This document shows, piece by piece, positions 15,760 through 25,947 of a stretch of DNA of 64,000 nt; position 1 is the stretch's first letter, and each line of letters begins with the position of its first letter. The notes under the pieces are model-generated. The model was not told the origin of the DNA. It made no database searches and was given only the letters and a program-made list of their open reading frames with translations. Made by a program: the position numbers and the translations under genes. Origin of the DNA: G963667975 sp963677395 (GTDB lineage: Bacteria; Bacteroidota; Bacteroidia; Bacteroidales; G963667975); contig OY781965.2 of NCBI GenBank assembly GCA_963677395.2, positions 496,001 to 560,000 of the forward strand. Direction: 5' to 3'.

Positions 15760-16905
15760 TTATGACAACTTCCCTTTAAAATCCTGATATTCGAAATGTT
15801 TCACAAGGTGAAAGCCTTCTTTTTCGTTCCAGATGCCGATGTTGGGGTGCTGTACTCCATTGAAAAGGGTGGTTTTCACCATGGTGTAGTGTATCATGTC
15901 GTTGAACACAATACGGTCGCCAATATGGAGTTCATTTTCGAATGACCAGAATTCCATATAATCGCCGGCCAGACAACTGTTGCCTCCCAAACGATAGGTT
16001 GGTTTGCCTTCGGTAGGTTCAAGAGAGCCGAGTACCAGCGGCTTATAAGGCATTTCCAGACAGTCGGGCATGTGGGCTGTAAAGGAAACATCGAGTATAG
16101 CGGTTTTAATGCCGTTGTTTTCCACGATATCCATCACGGTGGATACCAGATATCCTGTGTCCCAAGCAAAGGCACTACCAGGCTCAAGAATTACCTGAAT
16201 ATTAGGATAAGCAAGTTTAAATCGCTGGATGAGGCTGATCAAAAACTCCACATCATATCCTTTTCGGGTCATCAGATGACCTCCCCCCATGTTTACCCAT
16301 TTCAGATTGGGCAGATAACGCCAGCAACGTTCCACAAAGTTGTTCAGCACTTTTTCGAGATCATGCGAATCACTTTCACATAGTGCGTGAAAATGGAGAC
16401 CTTCGATGCCTTCGGGAAGTTCTGAACCTAATTCACCAGTCAAAATTCCCAATCTTGAACCGGGAGCACAAGGATTGTAAAGGTCGGTTTCCACTTCGGA
16501 AAACTCAGGATTTATGCGTAAACCGAGTGATACCTTTTTGCCTGATGCTTTCACCATGGGGTAAAAGCGTTCATACTGATTCAGCGAGTTGAAGGTAATA
16601 TGGCTGCTGAGCCGGATAATCTGGTCGAATTCTGTAGGAGTGTAAACGGGAGCATAGGTATGTGCTTCGCTGCCCATTTCTTCTACTGCCAGACGTGCTT
16701 CGTTGAGCGAACTGGCTGTAGCCTGTGTAAAACCAAATTCATTCAGAACAGGAAACGCACTCCACATGGCAAATCCTTTAAAAGCAAGGATGATTTCGGC
16801 ACCGCTGCGTTTCTTTACCTCTTTGATTAACTGTAGATTACTGCGTAAACGCTCTTCTTCTAGAAGATAACAGGGTGATGGTATTTGGGTGAAATCTATA
16901 GGCAT
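15760..16905 (-). CDS. nspC: Carboxynorspermidine / carboxyspermidine decarboxylase
   Basis: A PLP-dependent, fold III (alanine-racemase-like) decarboxylase that makes spermidine or norspermidine from the carboxy precursor. The PLP lysine is K43 in AFKGFAMW. Also seen: the HFHALCES motif, GGGHLMTRKGYD, EPGSAFAW (phosphate and PLP contact region), GNSCLAGD and a C-terminal catalytic segment. Length 381 is normal. The partner carboxynorspermidine dehydrogenase is not in the window. It appears monocistronic; the substrate (C3 or C4 polyamine) is not resolved by sequence. Confidence 0.92.
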   Translation of the reverse strand: MPIDFTQIPSPCYLLEEERLRSNLQLIKEVKKRSGAEIILAFKGFAMWSAFPVLNEFGFTQATASSLNEARLAVEEMGSEAHTYAPVYTPTEFDQIIRLSSHITFNSLNQYERFYPMVKASGKKVSLGLRINPEFSEVETDLYNPCAPGSRLGILTGELGSELPEGIEGLHFHALCESDSHDLEKVLNNFVERCWRYLPNLKWVNMGGGHLMTRKGYDVEFLISLIQRFKLAYPNIQVILEPGSAFAWDTGYLVSTVMDIVENNGIKTAILDVSFTAHMPDCLEMPYKPLVLGSLEPTEGKPTYRLGGNSCLAGDYMEFWSFENELHIGDRIVFNDMIHYTMVKTTLFNGVQHPNIGIWNEKEGFHLVKHFEYQDFKGKLS

Positions 16906-16999
16906 GGTTGTTGTGGTTAACGTTTAATGAAATAAAAGAACCGAAGCTGTTGGGATTCAACAAGCTCCGGTTATATGAATTTATTCGAAAGCCGGATCT

Positions 17000-19648
17000 T
17001 TATTTTCCCCCTAGGCTGGCAATTTGCTCCTGAAGTGCTTTTATTTTTTGTTCGGCATCTGCTTGTTTTTTACGTTCCACATCTACAACCTGTGCGGGAG
17101 CATGATTTACAAAGCGTTCGTTTTCAAGCTTTTTTTGTACAGATTGCAGAAATCCCTGTGTATATTCGAGCTCTGTTTTCAGCTTTGCAACTTCTTCTTC
17201 GATGTTTACATTGGCAGTGATAGGAACAAAATTTTCGATGGTTCCTACCATAAACGAAAGGGCACTTTCGGGCTTTGTTTTTACATACTGCAGGGTGTCG
17301 AGGTTACAGAGCTTTGCAATTACCGGGTCGAAAGAAAGTTCACCGGAATTAGGCCGCTGATCCATAACCTGAAGTGTAAGTATTTCTTTCTGAGGAATGT
17401 TCTTGTCTTTACGGATAGAACGGAGGTTGATAATTACTTCGCGGGCAACATCGAAACGCTTAAGCAAAATATGATCAATTTCTTCTGGTTTGGGCATTTC
17501 GGAAATCATGATAGATTCTTCTGTGCCACGTTCGCGGATGAGATGCCATATTTCTTCAGTGATGAATGGCATGAAGGGATGTAATACCTGTATTAGTTTT
17601 TCGAAAATCGTGATGGTTCTCTTATAGGTGTAACCGTCTATAGCCTGTCCGAACGAAGGTTTGATCATTTCGAGATACCATGAGCAGAAATCATCCCAAA
17701 CGAGTTTGTAAAGAGTCATCAGTGCATCGCTGAGCCGGTATTTTTCGAAATGCTCTTCAATAACAGTAAGGGTTTCGGCCATCTTTGATTCGAACCAAAG
17801 AACGGAAACATGAGCAGAAACAGGTTGAACGGCAGTTTCATCCACGCTGAATCCTTTGATTAAACGAAGGGCATTCCAGATTTTATTGCTGAAGTTACGC
17901 CCTTGTTCGCAAAGCGATTCATCGAAAGGCAAATCGTTACCGGCAGGTGAGGTGAGCAACATTCCCATACGAACGCCATCGGCACCAAATTTTTTTATCA
18001 ACAGAATTGGATCGGGAGAATTTCCGAGCGATTTCGACATCTTTCGTCCCAGTTTATCGCGAACAATCCCCGTGAGATATACATTGTTGAACGGAATTTC
18101 GTTACGATATTCCAATCCGGCAATAATCATACGGGCAACCCAGAAAAAGAGGATTTCAGGAGCTGTAATCAGTTCGTTGGTTGGGTAGTAATATTTGATA
18201 TCAGGATTTTCAGGATTTCGGATTCCGTCGAAAACAGAAATGGGCCAGAGCCATGACGAGAACCATGTGTCGAGAACATCTTCATCCTGAACCAGATCTT
18301 CGGGCTTCAGATTAAGTTCCGGGAATCGTTGTTGTGCCAATGCCAATGCTTTTTCGGCATTCATATCCACAACATATTCGCCATTAGGCAAATGCCATGC
18401 CGGAATCTGTTGCCCCCACCAGAGCTGACGTGAAATACACCAGTCTTTCACATTTTCCATCCAGTGGCGATAAGTATTTTTGAATTTTGCAGGGTGAAAT
18501 TTGATGGTATCGTCCATTACCACATCCAACGCAGGTTTTGCAAGATTTTCCATCCTGAGAAACCATTGCAGTGAAAGTTTTGGTTCAATAACGGCATCTG
18601 TACGTTCAGAAAAGCCCACTTTGTTCATGTACTCTTCTTCTTTTTCCAGATGACCTTTTTCGCGAAGTTCTACGGTAATTTCTTTACGAACATCAAAACG
18701 ATCTTTGCCAATATAGAGTTGGGCTTTTTCGTTGAGTGTTCCATTATCGTTAAAGATATCAATGGATTGTAGCTTGTGTTTGAGTCCGATATTGTAGTCG
18801 TTAATATCATGAGCCGGAGTGATTTTTAAGCATCCGGTACCAAATTCGCGATCAACGTATTCGTCGAAAATAACAGGAACAGAGCGGTTAAGCAATGGAA
18901 CCAACACACGTTTTCCTTTGAGATGCTGATAACGTTCGTCTTCCGGATGTACGCAAACAGCTGTATCACCCAGTATGGTTTCGGGACGAGTGGTTGCAAT
19001 GGTGATATATTCGCCGTTTCCATCTTCGATAAAATAACGGAGATAGTATAGTTTGCTGTTTACTTCTTTGTAAAGAACTTCTTCATCAGAAAGAGCCGTA
19101 AGAGCCTTCGGATCCCAGTTTACCATACGAACACCACGGTAAATAAGACGTTTATTATACAAGTCAACAAATACCTGAATTACGGACTGGTACAGGGCTT
19201 CGTCCATAGTGAAACAGGTACGGCGCCAGTCGCAACTCGCACCAAGTTTTTTTAACTGTTCAAGGATGATTCCTCCATGTTTCTCTTTCCATTCCCATGC
19301 ATGTTTGAGGAATTCTTCGCGGGTGAGTGTTTTTTTATCAATACCTTCTTCACGAAGTTTTGCCACAACTTTAGCCTCTGTAGCAATAGAAGCATGGTCG
19401 GTACCGGGAACCCAACAGGCATTCTTCCCCTGCATACGAGCACGACGAACCAGAACATCCTGAATCGTATTATTCAGCATGTGTCCCATATGTAATACTC
19501 CGGTAACATTTGGAGGAGGAATTACAATGCAATAAGGTTGACGTTCGTCAGGATCAGAATTAAAAAGACCTTTTTCCATCCAGAAAGAGTACCATTTATC
19601 TTCCAGTTGTGATGGGTCATACTTGGGTGGTATTTGAATCAGTTCCAT
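17000..19648 (-). CDS. valS: Valyl-tRNA synthetase
   Basis: A class I aminoacyl-tRNA synthetase charging tRNA-Val, with editing. The start is MELIQIPPKYDP at 19648, giving 882 residues. A longer frame to 19717 would run upstream of the -7 box at 19671-19678 and is rejected. Seen: HMGH (residues 53-56, HIGH motif), KMSKS near 530 (GRKMSKSLGN), a zinc-less core with the editing region (TTRPETILGDTA), and a C-terminal coiled-coil tail. Cytoplasmic. Confidence 0.96.
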   Translation of the reverse strand: MELIQIPPKYDPSQLEDKWYSFWMEKGLFNSDPDERQPYCIVIPPPNVTGVLHMGHMLNNTIQDVLVRRARMQGKNACWVPGTDHASIATEAKVVAKLREEGIDKKTLTREEFLKHAWEWKEKHGGIILEQLKKLGASCDWRRTCFTMDEALYQSVIQVFVDLYNKRLIYRGVRMVNWDPKALTALSDEEVLYKEVNSKLYYLRYFIEDGNGEYITIATTRPETILGDTAVCVHPEDERYQHLKGKRVLVPLLNRSVPVIFDEYVDREFGTGCLKITPAHDINDYNIGLKHKLQSIDIFNDNGTLNEKAQLYIGKDRFDVRKEITVELREKGHLEKEEEYMNKVGFSERTDAVIEPKLSLQWFLRMENLAKPALDVVMDDTIKFHPAKFKNTYRHWMENVKDWCISRQLWWGQQIPAWHLPNGEYVVDMNAEKALALAQQRFPELNLKPEDLVQDEDVLDTWFSSWLWPISVFDGIRNPENPDIKYYYPTNELITAPEILFFWVARMIIAGLEYRNEIPFNNVYLTGIVRDKLGRKMSKSLGNSPDPILLIKKFGADGVRMGMLLTSPAGNDLPFDESLCEQGRNFSNKIWNALRLIKGFSVDETAVQPVSAHVSVLWFESKMAETLTVIEEHFEKYRLSDALMTLYKLVWDDFCSWYLEMIKPSFGQAIDGYTYKRTITIFEKLIQVLHPFMPFITEEIWHLIRERGTEESIMISEMPKPEEIDHILLKRFDVAREVIINLRSIRKDKNIPQKEILTLQVMDQRPNSGELSFDPVIAKLCNLDTLQYVKTKPESALSFMVGTIENFVPITANVNIEEEVAKLKTELEYTQGFLQSVQKKLENERFVNHAPAQVVDVERKKQADAEQKIKALQEQIASLGGK

Positions 19649-19670
19649 GGTTATTCTAAGTTGAGAAGGG

Positions 19671-19678
19671 CAAAAATA
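19671..19678 (-). promoter_or_regulatory. valS -7 box
   Basis: On the minus strand TATTTTTG matches TAnnTTTG, 22 bp before the chosen ATG. It supports that start. Confidence 0.55.
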
Positions 19679-19935
19679 GGGAAAAATCCCGAATGTGAGG
19701 ATGAGAAAGTGATGCAATGATAAGGTAAGAGGGTGTTGATTTGCGATTTCAGAATGACGATTGAAGGGATTAACCTACAGAAGAGATGGCTATAATGGTT
19801 TTTTAATGAGTATATTGCGAATTGAGATTGGAGAAATCATCTACAAGTCAGCCGGATGTTCCCCAACTTCTTTTTTCCAGCCCTTTTTGAGTAGCAATTA
19901 AAAATTACGAACTTCAAACAACTCTTCGGTATTGT
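19679..19935. other. Intergenic stretch, no gene seen
   Basis: Spacer between divergent valS and the NUDIX gene. No credible frame or strong hairpin was seen apart from the two promoter boxes at its edges. Confidence 0.4.
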
Positions 19936-19943
19936 TATCTTTG
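19936..19943 (+). promoter_or_regulatory. NUDIX gene -7 box
   Basis: TATCTTTG lies only 15 bp before the ATG at 19959, so the leader must be very short. A TTG codon at 19932 is upstream of the -7 box and cannot be the start. Confidence 0.6.
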
Positions 19944-19958
19944 AATCAAAAAAAAAGA

Positions 19959-20402
19959 ATGGACTACAACTATAAATATCCTCGTCCGGCGGTTACGGTT
20001 GACATTTTTATTTATCGAAATTCAGGTAAAGGTGGTTCAGAAATGCTGCTTATCAAACGGAAGCATGAGCCATTCAAAGATTGTTGGGCGTTTCCGGGAG
20101 GGTTTATGGATATGGACGAAACGCTCGAAGAGGCTGCTGCTCGTGAGCTTGAAGAGGAAACGTCTCTAACCGGAACAGGATTGACGCAATTTAAGACGTA
20201 CAGCAAGGTGGATCGAGATCCGCGGGGCAGAACCATCACGGTAATGTTTTATGGCAAAGCTCCTGAACATGCCGAAGTCCATGCAAATGATGATGCGGCT
20301 GAAGCTCAGTGGTTTTCGGTATTTGAACCTCCGGTATTAGCATTTGATCATCAGGAGATCTTCGATGAGGTTTTTGAGAAATTGTTTGGTATGCCTTATT
20401 GA
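19959..20402 (+). CDS. NUDIX hydrolase
   Basis: A 147-residue NUDIX-fold pyrophosphohydrolase. The box is near residues 43-66: GGFMDMDETLEEA, then RELEEET. The final Gly of the consensus (EExGU) is replaced by Ser, but the metal-binding glutamates are kept. The substrate is not clear; the family includes nucleotide sanitation and ADP-ribose hydrolases. The gene converges on the dGTPase gene with a 2-bp gap. The start is MDYNYKYPRP because the -7 box rules out the upstream TTG. Confidence 0.9.
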   Translation: MDYNYKYPRPAVTVDIFIYRNSGKGGSEMLLIKRKHEPFKDCWAFPGGFMDMDETLEEAAARELEEETSLTGTGLTQFKTYSKVDRDPRGRTITVMFYGKAPEHAEVHANDDAAEAQWFSVFEPPVLAFDHQEIFDEVFEKLFGMPY

Positions 20403-20404
20403 CG

Positions 20405-21736
20405 TTACATTCCTCTGGTTTTCCGATATAATTCCACAGCAAACAGGTCGGTCATTCCTGAAATAAAATCGAGAACCGACATAATTTGCTCGTAAGCAGA
20501 TGTTTCTTCGGTATGAAATTGATTAGGAATGAGTTTCAACAGCTTATCCTGATAGTGATTTTTCTTTTTCGAGAGTACTGCCGGAACAAGTTCTTCCAGT
20601 AGTTCGCCAATGATTTTATATCCGGCAATCTCTTTTTCAATCACTTGTTGAACGTTATAGATTTTTTCAACCGAATCATGACTGATAATTTTCATTGCAT
20701 CCTGAATTTCAGCATCCAGATATTTATCGAGTCCCGAAAAAAGTTCTCCGTTTAAAATTTCATTCTGTTTATTGAAAAAAGTTTCCGAATAGTGGTTAAT
20801 AAGTCGGTTGATGGCTTTTGCCCGAAGGAAAGAGATGCGGTCGTTGGCATCGCGGATACCATCCATGCGGCTTTTGGCTTTTCCGGCTTCATCGCCCAGT
20901 AGCGACAATAAATAGTCGGCAGCCTCTTTTTCGGAAATAATTTTCAACCGGTGAGCATCTTCTAAATCGATAATATTGTAGCAAATATCGTCGGCAGCTT
21001 CAACCAGATAGGAGAGAGGATGCCTGCTGAAAATCATCGGATTATCAGATATTTTTTGAATTCCTAATGTTTGGAATAATCGTTCAAACGTAGCTTTATC
21101 CGATTGAAAAGTGCCGTATTTTTTAGTGATTTTCAATTGGTTATATCCTACAGCTGTCGATTCGCAAGGGTATTTTATAAGCGAAGCAAGTACGCTGTAG
21201 GTAAGACAAAAAGGATTTTCAGTTTGCCTTGCGGGCAGATGCGTAAGAATTCGAAAAGTGTTGGCGTTGCCTTCGAACGATATTAAGTCTTTCCACTCTT
21301 CTTTGCTTACACGTTTTTCATATTCAGAACCTTGGCCTTCGATAAAATAGTGAGATATAGCTTTTTCGCCGGAGTGACCAAAGGAAGGATTTCCTAAGTC
21401 ATGCGCCAGGCATGCCACCGAAACAATTGTTCCGATTTCATCAATCAGTGGATTTTCTTCATGAAGTTTGCTTTCGCGAAACTTTGTGCTGAAAATTGTT
21501 CCTAAGCTACGACCTACACTTGCTGTTTCCAGACTGTGTGTTAGTCGGTTATGAACAAAAGTGCTGCCCGGAAGCGGGAAAACCTGTGTTTTGTTTTGCA
21601 AACGACGAAAAGGAGACGAAAAGATTAACCGGTCATAATCACGCTGAAACTGAGTGCGGTCAAACGAAGTATTTTCGTTAGCAACATCTTCTTTTCCATG
21701 TCGAAGTGAGCTTAAAAGCTGATTCCAATTCATCAA
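20405..21736 (-). CDS. dgt: Deoxyguanosinetriphosphate triphosphohydrolase
   Basis: An HD-domain dNTPase that splits dGTP to deoxyguanosine and triphosphate. Seen: SPFRRLQNKTQVFPL and HNRLTHSLETASVG near the N-terminus, then the HD motif AHDLGNPSFGHSGE near residue 113. Length 443 fits the Bacteroidota long-form dGTPases. It is the last gene after the efflux operon, its start 8 bp after the tolC stop, and may be co-transcribed with it, though the link is probably only positional. Confidence 0.93.
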   Translation of the reverse strand: MMNWNQLLSSLRHGKEDVANENTSFDRTQFQRDYDRLIFSSPFRRLQNKTQVFPLPGSTFVHNRLTHSLETASVGRSLGTIFSTKFRESKLHEENPLIDEIGTIVSVACLAHDLGNPSFGHSGEKAISHYFIEGQGSEYEKRVSKEEWKDLISFEGNANTFRILTHLPARQTENPFCLTYSVLASLIKYPCESTAVGYNQLKITKKYGTFQSDKATFERLFQTLGIQKISDNPMIFSRHPLSYLVEAADDICYNIIDLEDAHRLKIISEKEAADYLLSLLGDEAGKAKSRMDGIRDANDRISFLRAKAINRLINHYSETFFNKQNEILNGELFSGLDKYLDAEIQDAMKIISHDSVEKIYNVQQVIEKEIAGYKIIGELLEELVPAVLSKKKNHYQDKLLKLIPNQFHTEETSAYEQIMSVLDFISGMTDLFAVELYRKTRGM

Positions 21737-21744
21737 TGGTGAAT

Positions 21745-23220
21745 TTAGTTTAACTCTTTTTCGTTGACATCCAGTTGTTTCTGATCCAGAAAATCGAATA
21801 ATGTCAGCCTGCGAATTTCGAAATATTTCAGCCAGTAATTACGAAGTGCCTGAATATAATCTTGTTTAGCCTGGTCTTTCTCCGAAACGGCGATGTTGAA
21901 ATCGGTAATTCCGATTTTTCCAATCAGGTAACGAGCTTTGGTGACTTCAAATCGCTTTGCACCGATTGTATCTGCTTTTGAGGCAATCATCAACTGATTT
22001 TCCTGCATTTTATACTGCAAAACTTTTATCAGAACTTCTTGTTCGAAATCGGTTTTTTCCTGAGCTACCTGATTTTGAATTACCTCTTGGTTCGATTCGG
22101 CAACCTTTACTTTTGCTTTTCCCAAGCCCCAGTCAACCAGCGGAATCTGAACTCCAAAAACCAGTTGTTGACGATCCTGGGCGTTTTTATAAACGCTGGC
22201 AAGCTCAGGGGAACTCTGTGTAAGACCGTATAAAGCGTACAGGTTTGCCGAGAATCGGCTTTCGGCTTTTGCTTGGTTTACACTGCTTTTTGCTTCCAGC
22301 AATTTTCGCTCATACGACAGAGCATCCGAGCGATTATTCTTTGCATAAGCCAAAGCATCACTCGATTCAACTTTCATGTTTACAGGCTTTTGGGGTAAAA
22401 CTAAATCAAAATCAATGGTTTCTTTAATTCCCAGGAAAGATTTTAATTTGAAAAGATTAATATCAAGATCGTTTTTGGATTGTTCTACCTGCAAATTAGA
22501 GTTTAGTAAAGCAAGTTCAAGCTGAAGAAGTTCATTTTCGGCAATTTTACCCAAGTTATATCTTCCCTGTGCAATTTTGTACAGGGTATCGTTATTAGCC
22601 TGATTTACTTCAGCAATATGAAGCCTGATCTGGGCGTAGAGTAAATCAAAAAACATATTAACTGCTTTTGAAGAAAGGTCTTCCATGCCTTCCAGATAGC
22701 GCTGCTTTGCTTCTTTATATCGGATAGGTTCTATTTTTCGTTGCCAGCGATATTGATTGTATCCGAAAACAGGCTGACGCAAACCAATTGTAAATGGACT
22801 TGAAAGATAGGATGAAATAGTTGAGTCTCTGTAAATATCCAAACGTTCAAGGGTTGAGTTCATGAATATTTCGCCGCCGGTAAGACCAATTTTTTGGGTA
22901 AGTGAAAGGTCTCCCGAGAAACTTGCAGATTTCTGACTTTGATAGACTTCGCTCCCATCAGGCAATGTGATTTTTGAGATAGAACGATTGAAGGAAGGTA
23001 AGGTTGCATCCAGTTTCAGTTGTGGCAGCAGCCCGGCTTTGAAGGTTCTGTATTGCCAATAACTTGTAAGAAACTGATTTTTAGCAACCAATGCATCGCT
23101 TGATTGTTTTCGGGCAAGTTCCAGAACCCGGTCGAGGTTTAAAACTTCTCTGCGGTTTTGCGCATTAAGAGAGAACAGATTCAGGAAGAGAAATACTATA
23201 ATGAGAGTGTATTTTTTCAT
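21745..23220 (-). CDS. TolC-family outer-membrane efflux protein
   Basis: The outer-membrane channel of a tripartite exporter. Start chosen at MKKYTLIIVF (23220), which gives a standard signal peptide (ending SLNAQ); the longer frame to 23247 adds residues before it. The sequence shows two repeated long helical regions with Gln/Asn/Glu-rich heptads (NQANNDTLYKIAQGRYNLG), typical of TolC. It is the third gene of the operon adaptor - permease - channel. Confidence 0.88.
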   Translation of the reverse strand: MKKYTLIIVFLFLNLFSLNAQNRREVLNLDRVLELARKQSSDALVAKNQFLTSYWQYRTFKAGLLPQLKLDATLPSFNRSISKITLPDGSEVYQSQKSASFSGDLSLTQKIGLTGGEIFMNSTLERLDIYRDSTISSYLSSPFTIGLRQPVFGYNQYRWQRKIEPIRYKEAKQRYLEGMEDLSSKAVNMFFDLLYAQIRLHIAEVNQANNDTLYKIAQGRYNLGKIAENELLQLELALLNSNLQVEQSKNDLDINLFKLKSFLGIKETIDFDLVLPQKPVNMKVESSDALAYAKNNRSDALSYERKLLEAKSSVNQAKAESRFSANLYALYGLTQSSPELASVYKNAQDRQQLVFGVQIPLVDWGLGKAKVKVAESNQEVIQNQVAQEKTDFEQEVLIKVLQYKMQENQLMIASKADTIGAKRFEVTKARYLIGKIGITDFNIAVSEKDQAKQDYIQALRNYWLKYFEIRRLTLFDFLDQKQLDVNEKELN

Positions 23221-23250
23221 AGATATTTTGAATTCAGATTGTTGCAAGTG

Positions 23251-24651
23251 CTATTCGTAACGTAATGAAGAAACCGGATCCTGATTTGCTGCTTTACGAG
23301 CAGGCATATATCCGAACAGAATTCCCACAGTAGCCGAAACTCCAAAAGAAATCAATACTGAAAGTGGTGAAATTATGGTAAGAATATCGGCAAAACGAGT
23401 AATCAGTTTTGACAATATTATTCCGAGAAAAATCCCAAGAATACCCCCGGAAAGACTGATTAGAGTAGCTTCTGTAAGAAACTGAAGCACAACATCATTT
23501 TTTCGTGCTCCCAATGCAATTCGGACACCAATTTCTTTGGTACGTTCTACAACGGAAGCAAGCATGATGTTCATGATTCCTATTCCACCTACGATGAGCG
23601 AAATACTTGCAATAGCTCCAAGTACAATATTAAAGATGTCTTTGGTTTTTTGCTCCTGTTTCAGTAACATTTCGGGAACTTTGATTTCAAAATCTTCTAC
23701 CCCCTGATGTTTGCGTAACAGCATGGTTTTGATTATACTGCAGGTAACATCGATGTCTTTGCTCTCTTTTACCTGAACCACTATTTTATCGAGTTGATTT
23801 TTTCCGACATCGGCATCTCCTCCGGAAGACGAAACCATTACGTCTCCATCAAAAATTACCATTCCGCTACCACCCTGAATATCGCGGGCAGTAATTAAAG
23901 CGCGATCCTTATAGCGGAGCAATAATGTTTGTATCGGAACAAAGATTTGATTGGTATAATCATCAATACCAAGAGTTTCTGAGCTGTTTTTTGAGAAAGC
24001 TTTTCCCTCAAGAACCCCGATAACTTTTAGCCAAACATCACCACATTTAATGTAATTATTCAACGCTTCATCTTTGGTAAAAAAACGGGTTTTAACCCCG
24101 GGTCCAATAATACAAACAGGCATTCCATTTTTCAGTTGCTGTTGGCTAAAGGTTTGTCCAGATTGTAAATTGATATTGAAAAGTGTGAAATAGTCAGGCG
24201 TTACACCTGATACTTTTGCTTTGTTACTTTTTCCATCTTTCAAGATAGTGGTTTGGTAAACTATTTCAGGGCTTACTTTGCTGATAGACGGGATGATATC
24301 ACGAATACTTTCGGCATCTTTTAATGTAAGGCCGGGTGTGAATTTTTCCGTTTGCTTATTATTTTCGTCGCTATTCTGTTGGTTTTGGTCATTGTTGTTA
24401 TTCTCATTCCCTGTGCTTTTCCCTTCTGATTTAGGTTGAATGATAATGTTGTTTACCCCAACAAGTTTAATCTGATTCAGAATTTCCTGGCGAGCCCCGG
24501 ATCCTATGGCCATCATAGCAATAACGGCGGCTACACCAAAAATTATCCCCAGAGCAGTAAGCATAGAACGGAACTTATTGGCAATAACGGCCTCTAATGC
24601 TATGTCAAAAGTGTAAAGATAGCGTTGAGATTTACTGATTTTTGATACCAT
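23251..24651 (-). CDS. MacB-like ABC transporter permease (FtsX type), no ATPase domain
   Basis: A 466-residue membrane permease: N-terminal helix (MLTALGIIFGVAAVIAM), a large periplasmic domain (MacB_PCD type) and three C-terminal helices with GIGIMNIMLASVVERTKEIG, the FtsX signature. No Walker motifs are present, so the ATPase is a separate gene outside the window. A low-complexity Asn/Gln/Asp-rich insertion lies at about residues 80-105. It starts 2 bp after the adaptor stop. Substrate unknown. Confidence 0.9.
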   Translation of the reverse strand: MVSKISKSQRYLYTFDIALEAVIANKFRSMLTALGIIFGVAAVIAMMAIGSGARQEILNQIKLVGVNNIIIQPKSEGKSTGNENNNNDQNQQNSDENNKQTEKFTPGLTLKDAESIRDIIPSISKVSPEIVYQTTILKDGKSNKAKVSGVTPDYFTLFNINLQSGQTFSQQQLKNGMPVCIIGPGVKTRFFTKDEALNNYIKCGDVWLKVIGVLEGKAFSKNSSETLGIDDYTNQIFVPIQTLLLRYKDRALITARDIQGGSGMVIFDGDVMVSSSGGDADVGKNQLDKIVVQVKESKDIDVTCSIIKTMLLRKHQGVEDFEIKVPEMLLKQEQKTKDIFNIVLGAIASISLIVGGIGIMNIMLASVVERTKEIGVRIALGARKNDVVLQFLTEATLISLSGGILGIFLGIILSKLITRFADILTIISPLSVLISFGVSATVGILFGYMPARKAANQDPVSSLRYE

Positions 24652-24653
24652 AA

Positions 24654-25919
24654 TTAGTCGAGTTTGCGTAAGGTATAGTCTTCGGCATCAGCTGGAGGAT
24701 TGAGCAAAACCTGATCTTCTTTTTCCAATCCTTTTTTGATGATGATTTCGTTTTCGTTAGTAACTCCGGTAAGTACCTGTTGCTTAATATAACTGTTTCC
24801 AGACTTTTTATAAACGTAAGAGATTTTCCCGGATTGATGTACTGATTCTATCGGGACAAACATCACTTTGGGCACCTTAGCCGTGTGGATCATGTTTTTG
24901 GTTGTCATTGCAGGGCGAAGAATTGAATCAAATTCATTTACTACAATTCGTACTTCAAACACTTTAGTATTGGTTCCCCTCATCTGTTCGCCAATGTTGG
25001 CAACTTCAGTTACCTTTCCGGTGAATTTTTTCTCTGGAAAAGCATCCACACCAATTGATACAATTTGTCCTGGCTTTATTTTGCTGATATCGATTTCGTT
25101 CACATAGGTTTTTGAGATCATTTTCGAGAGATTAGGCAGTGTTGCCACAACGTTTTCCCATGCACTTAACGTTGATCCAGGGCCAACTTTTTTCCCATCC
25201 CAGTCGCGTTTGTAAATTACCATCCCGGCTTTAGGAGCCTTGATTGTAAATTCCTGAACCACTTGCATCATGCTTTCATAGCGGCGTTTGGCTTGTTCGT
25301 AAGTAGCCATCACTTCCGACATATTTGCACGTGCTTTGCTTAGCTTGAGTTTATAATTTTGTTCGGCTTGCTTGTATGCCCGGTCTGATTTTTCGAGATC
25401 TATTTCAGCCTGACGAATGCTTGCAGGGGGTTCATATTTTGATTGATCGAGAATGATTTTTTTTTCTTCGAGTGCATATTTCAAATTCACAAGTTCATCA
25501 CGGGCTCCGCGCATTTCGAGCGTGGTATCCAGTTTTGTTTTGGTAATCTGTGTTTGAAGTTTATCCAGTTCTGTTTCCACGTCTTTCATTTTGTTACTGA
25601 TTTCGGTGCGGTCAAGCGTCGCCACATAGGCACCTGAATCAACAACGGTTCCATCAGCAATAATATCGCTGATTTTTACCTGCCAGATTTGAACAGAACG
25701 AAGTCCTTGCGGACCATAAATCAATTCCGAACTTTTGGCTTCCAGTTCGCCGGTTGTGGTTACATCAATCAGAAAATCGCCTGATTTTACTTTTGCCCAC
25801 ACTTTTTCTTCTTCACTTTTTTTACTGGGAATCAGAAATAATACAAGGATTAGAATTGCCAGTATTGAACCTGCAATTATCCAGCGACGTGTTTTAGGTT
25901 GTAATGTTTTAAATCTCAT
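24654..25919 (-). CDS. HlyD/MacA-family periplasmic adaptor
   Basis: The membrane-fusion protein joining permease and TolC channel. Start set at MRFKTLQPKTRRW (25919), which places a single membrane helix (residues 14-30) near the N-terminus. Seen: lipoyl-like half-domains, a coiled-coil hairpin (about residues 105-215) and a beta-barrel with PNLSKMISKTYVNEIDISKI. Length about 421 is normal. First gene of the operon, with a promoter at 26074-26103. Confidence 0.9.
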   Translation of the reverse strand: MRFKTLQPKTRRWIIAGSILAILILVLFLIPSKKSEEEKVWAKVKSGDFLIDVTTTGELEAKSSELIYGPQGLRSVQIWQVKISDIIADGTVVDSGAYVATLDRTEISNKMKDVETELDKLQTQITKTKLDTTLEMRGARDELVNLKYALEEKKIILDQSKYEPPASIRQAEIDLEKSDRAYKQAEQNYKLKLSKARANMSEVMATYEQAKRRYESMMQVVQEFTIKAPKAGMVIYKRDWDGKKVGPGSTLSAWENVVATLPNLSKMISKTYVNEIDISKIKPGQIVSIGVDAFPEKKFTGKVTEVANIGEQMRGTNTKVFEVRIVVNEFDSILRPAMTTKNMIHTAKVPKVMFVPIESVHQSGKISYVYKKSGNSYIKQQVLTGVTNENEIIIKKGLEKEDQVLLNPPADAEDYTLRKLD

Positions 25920-25947
25920 TTTTTTAAAGATTTTCGTTCGGTTAAGG

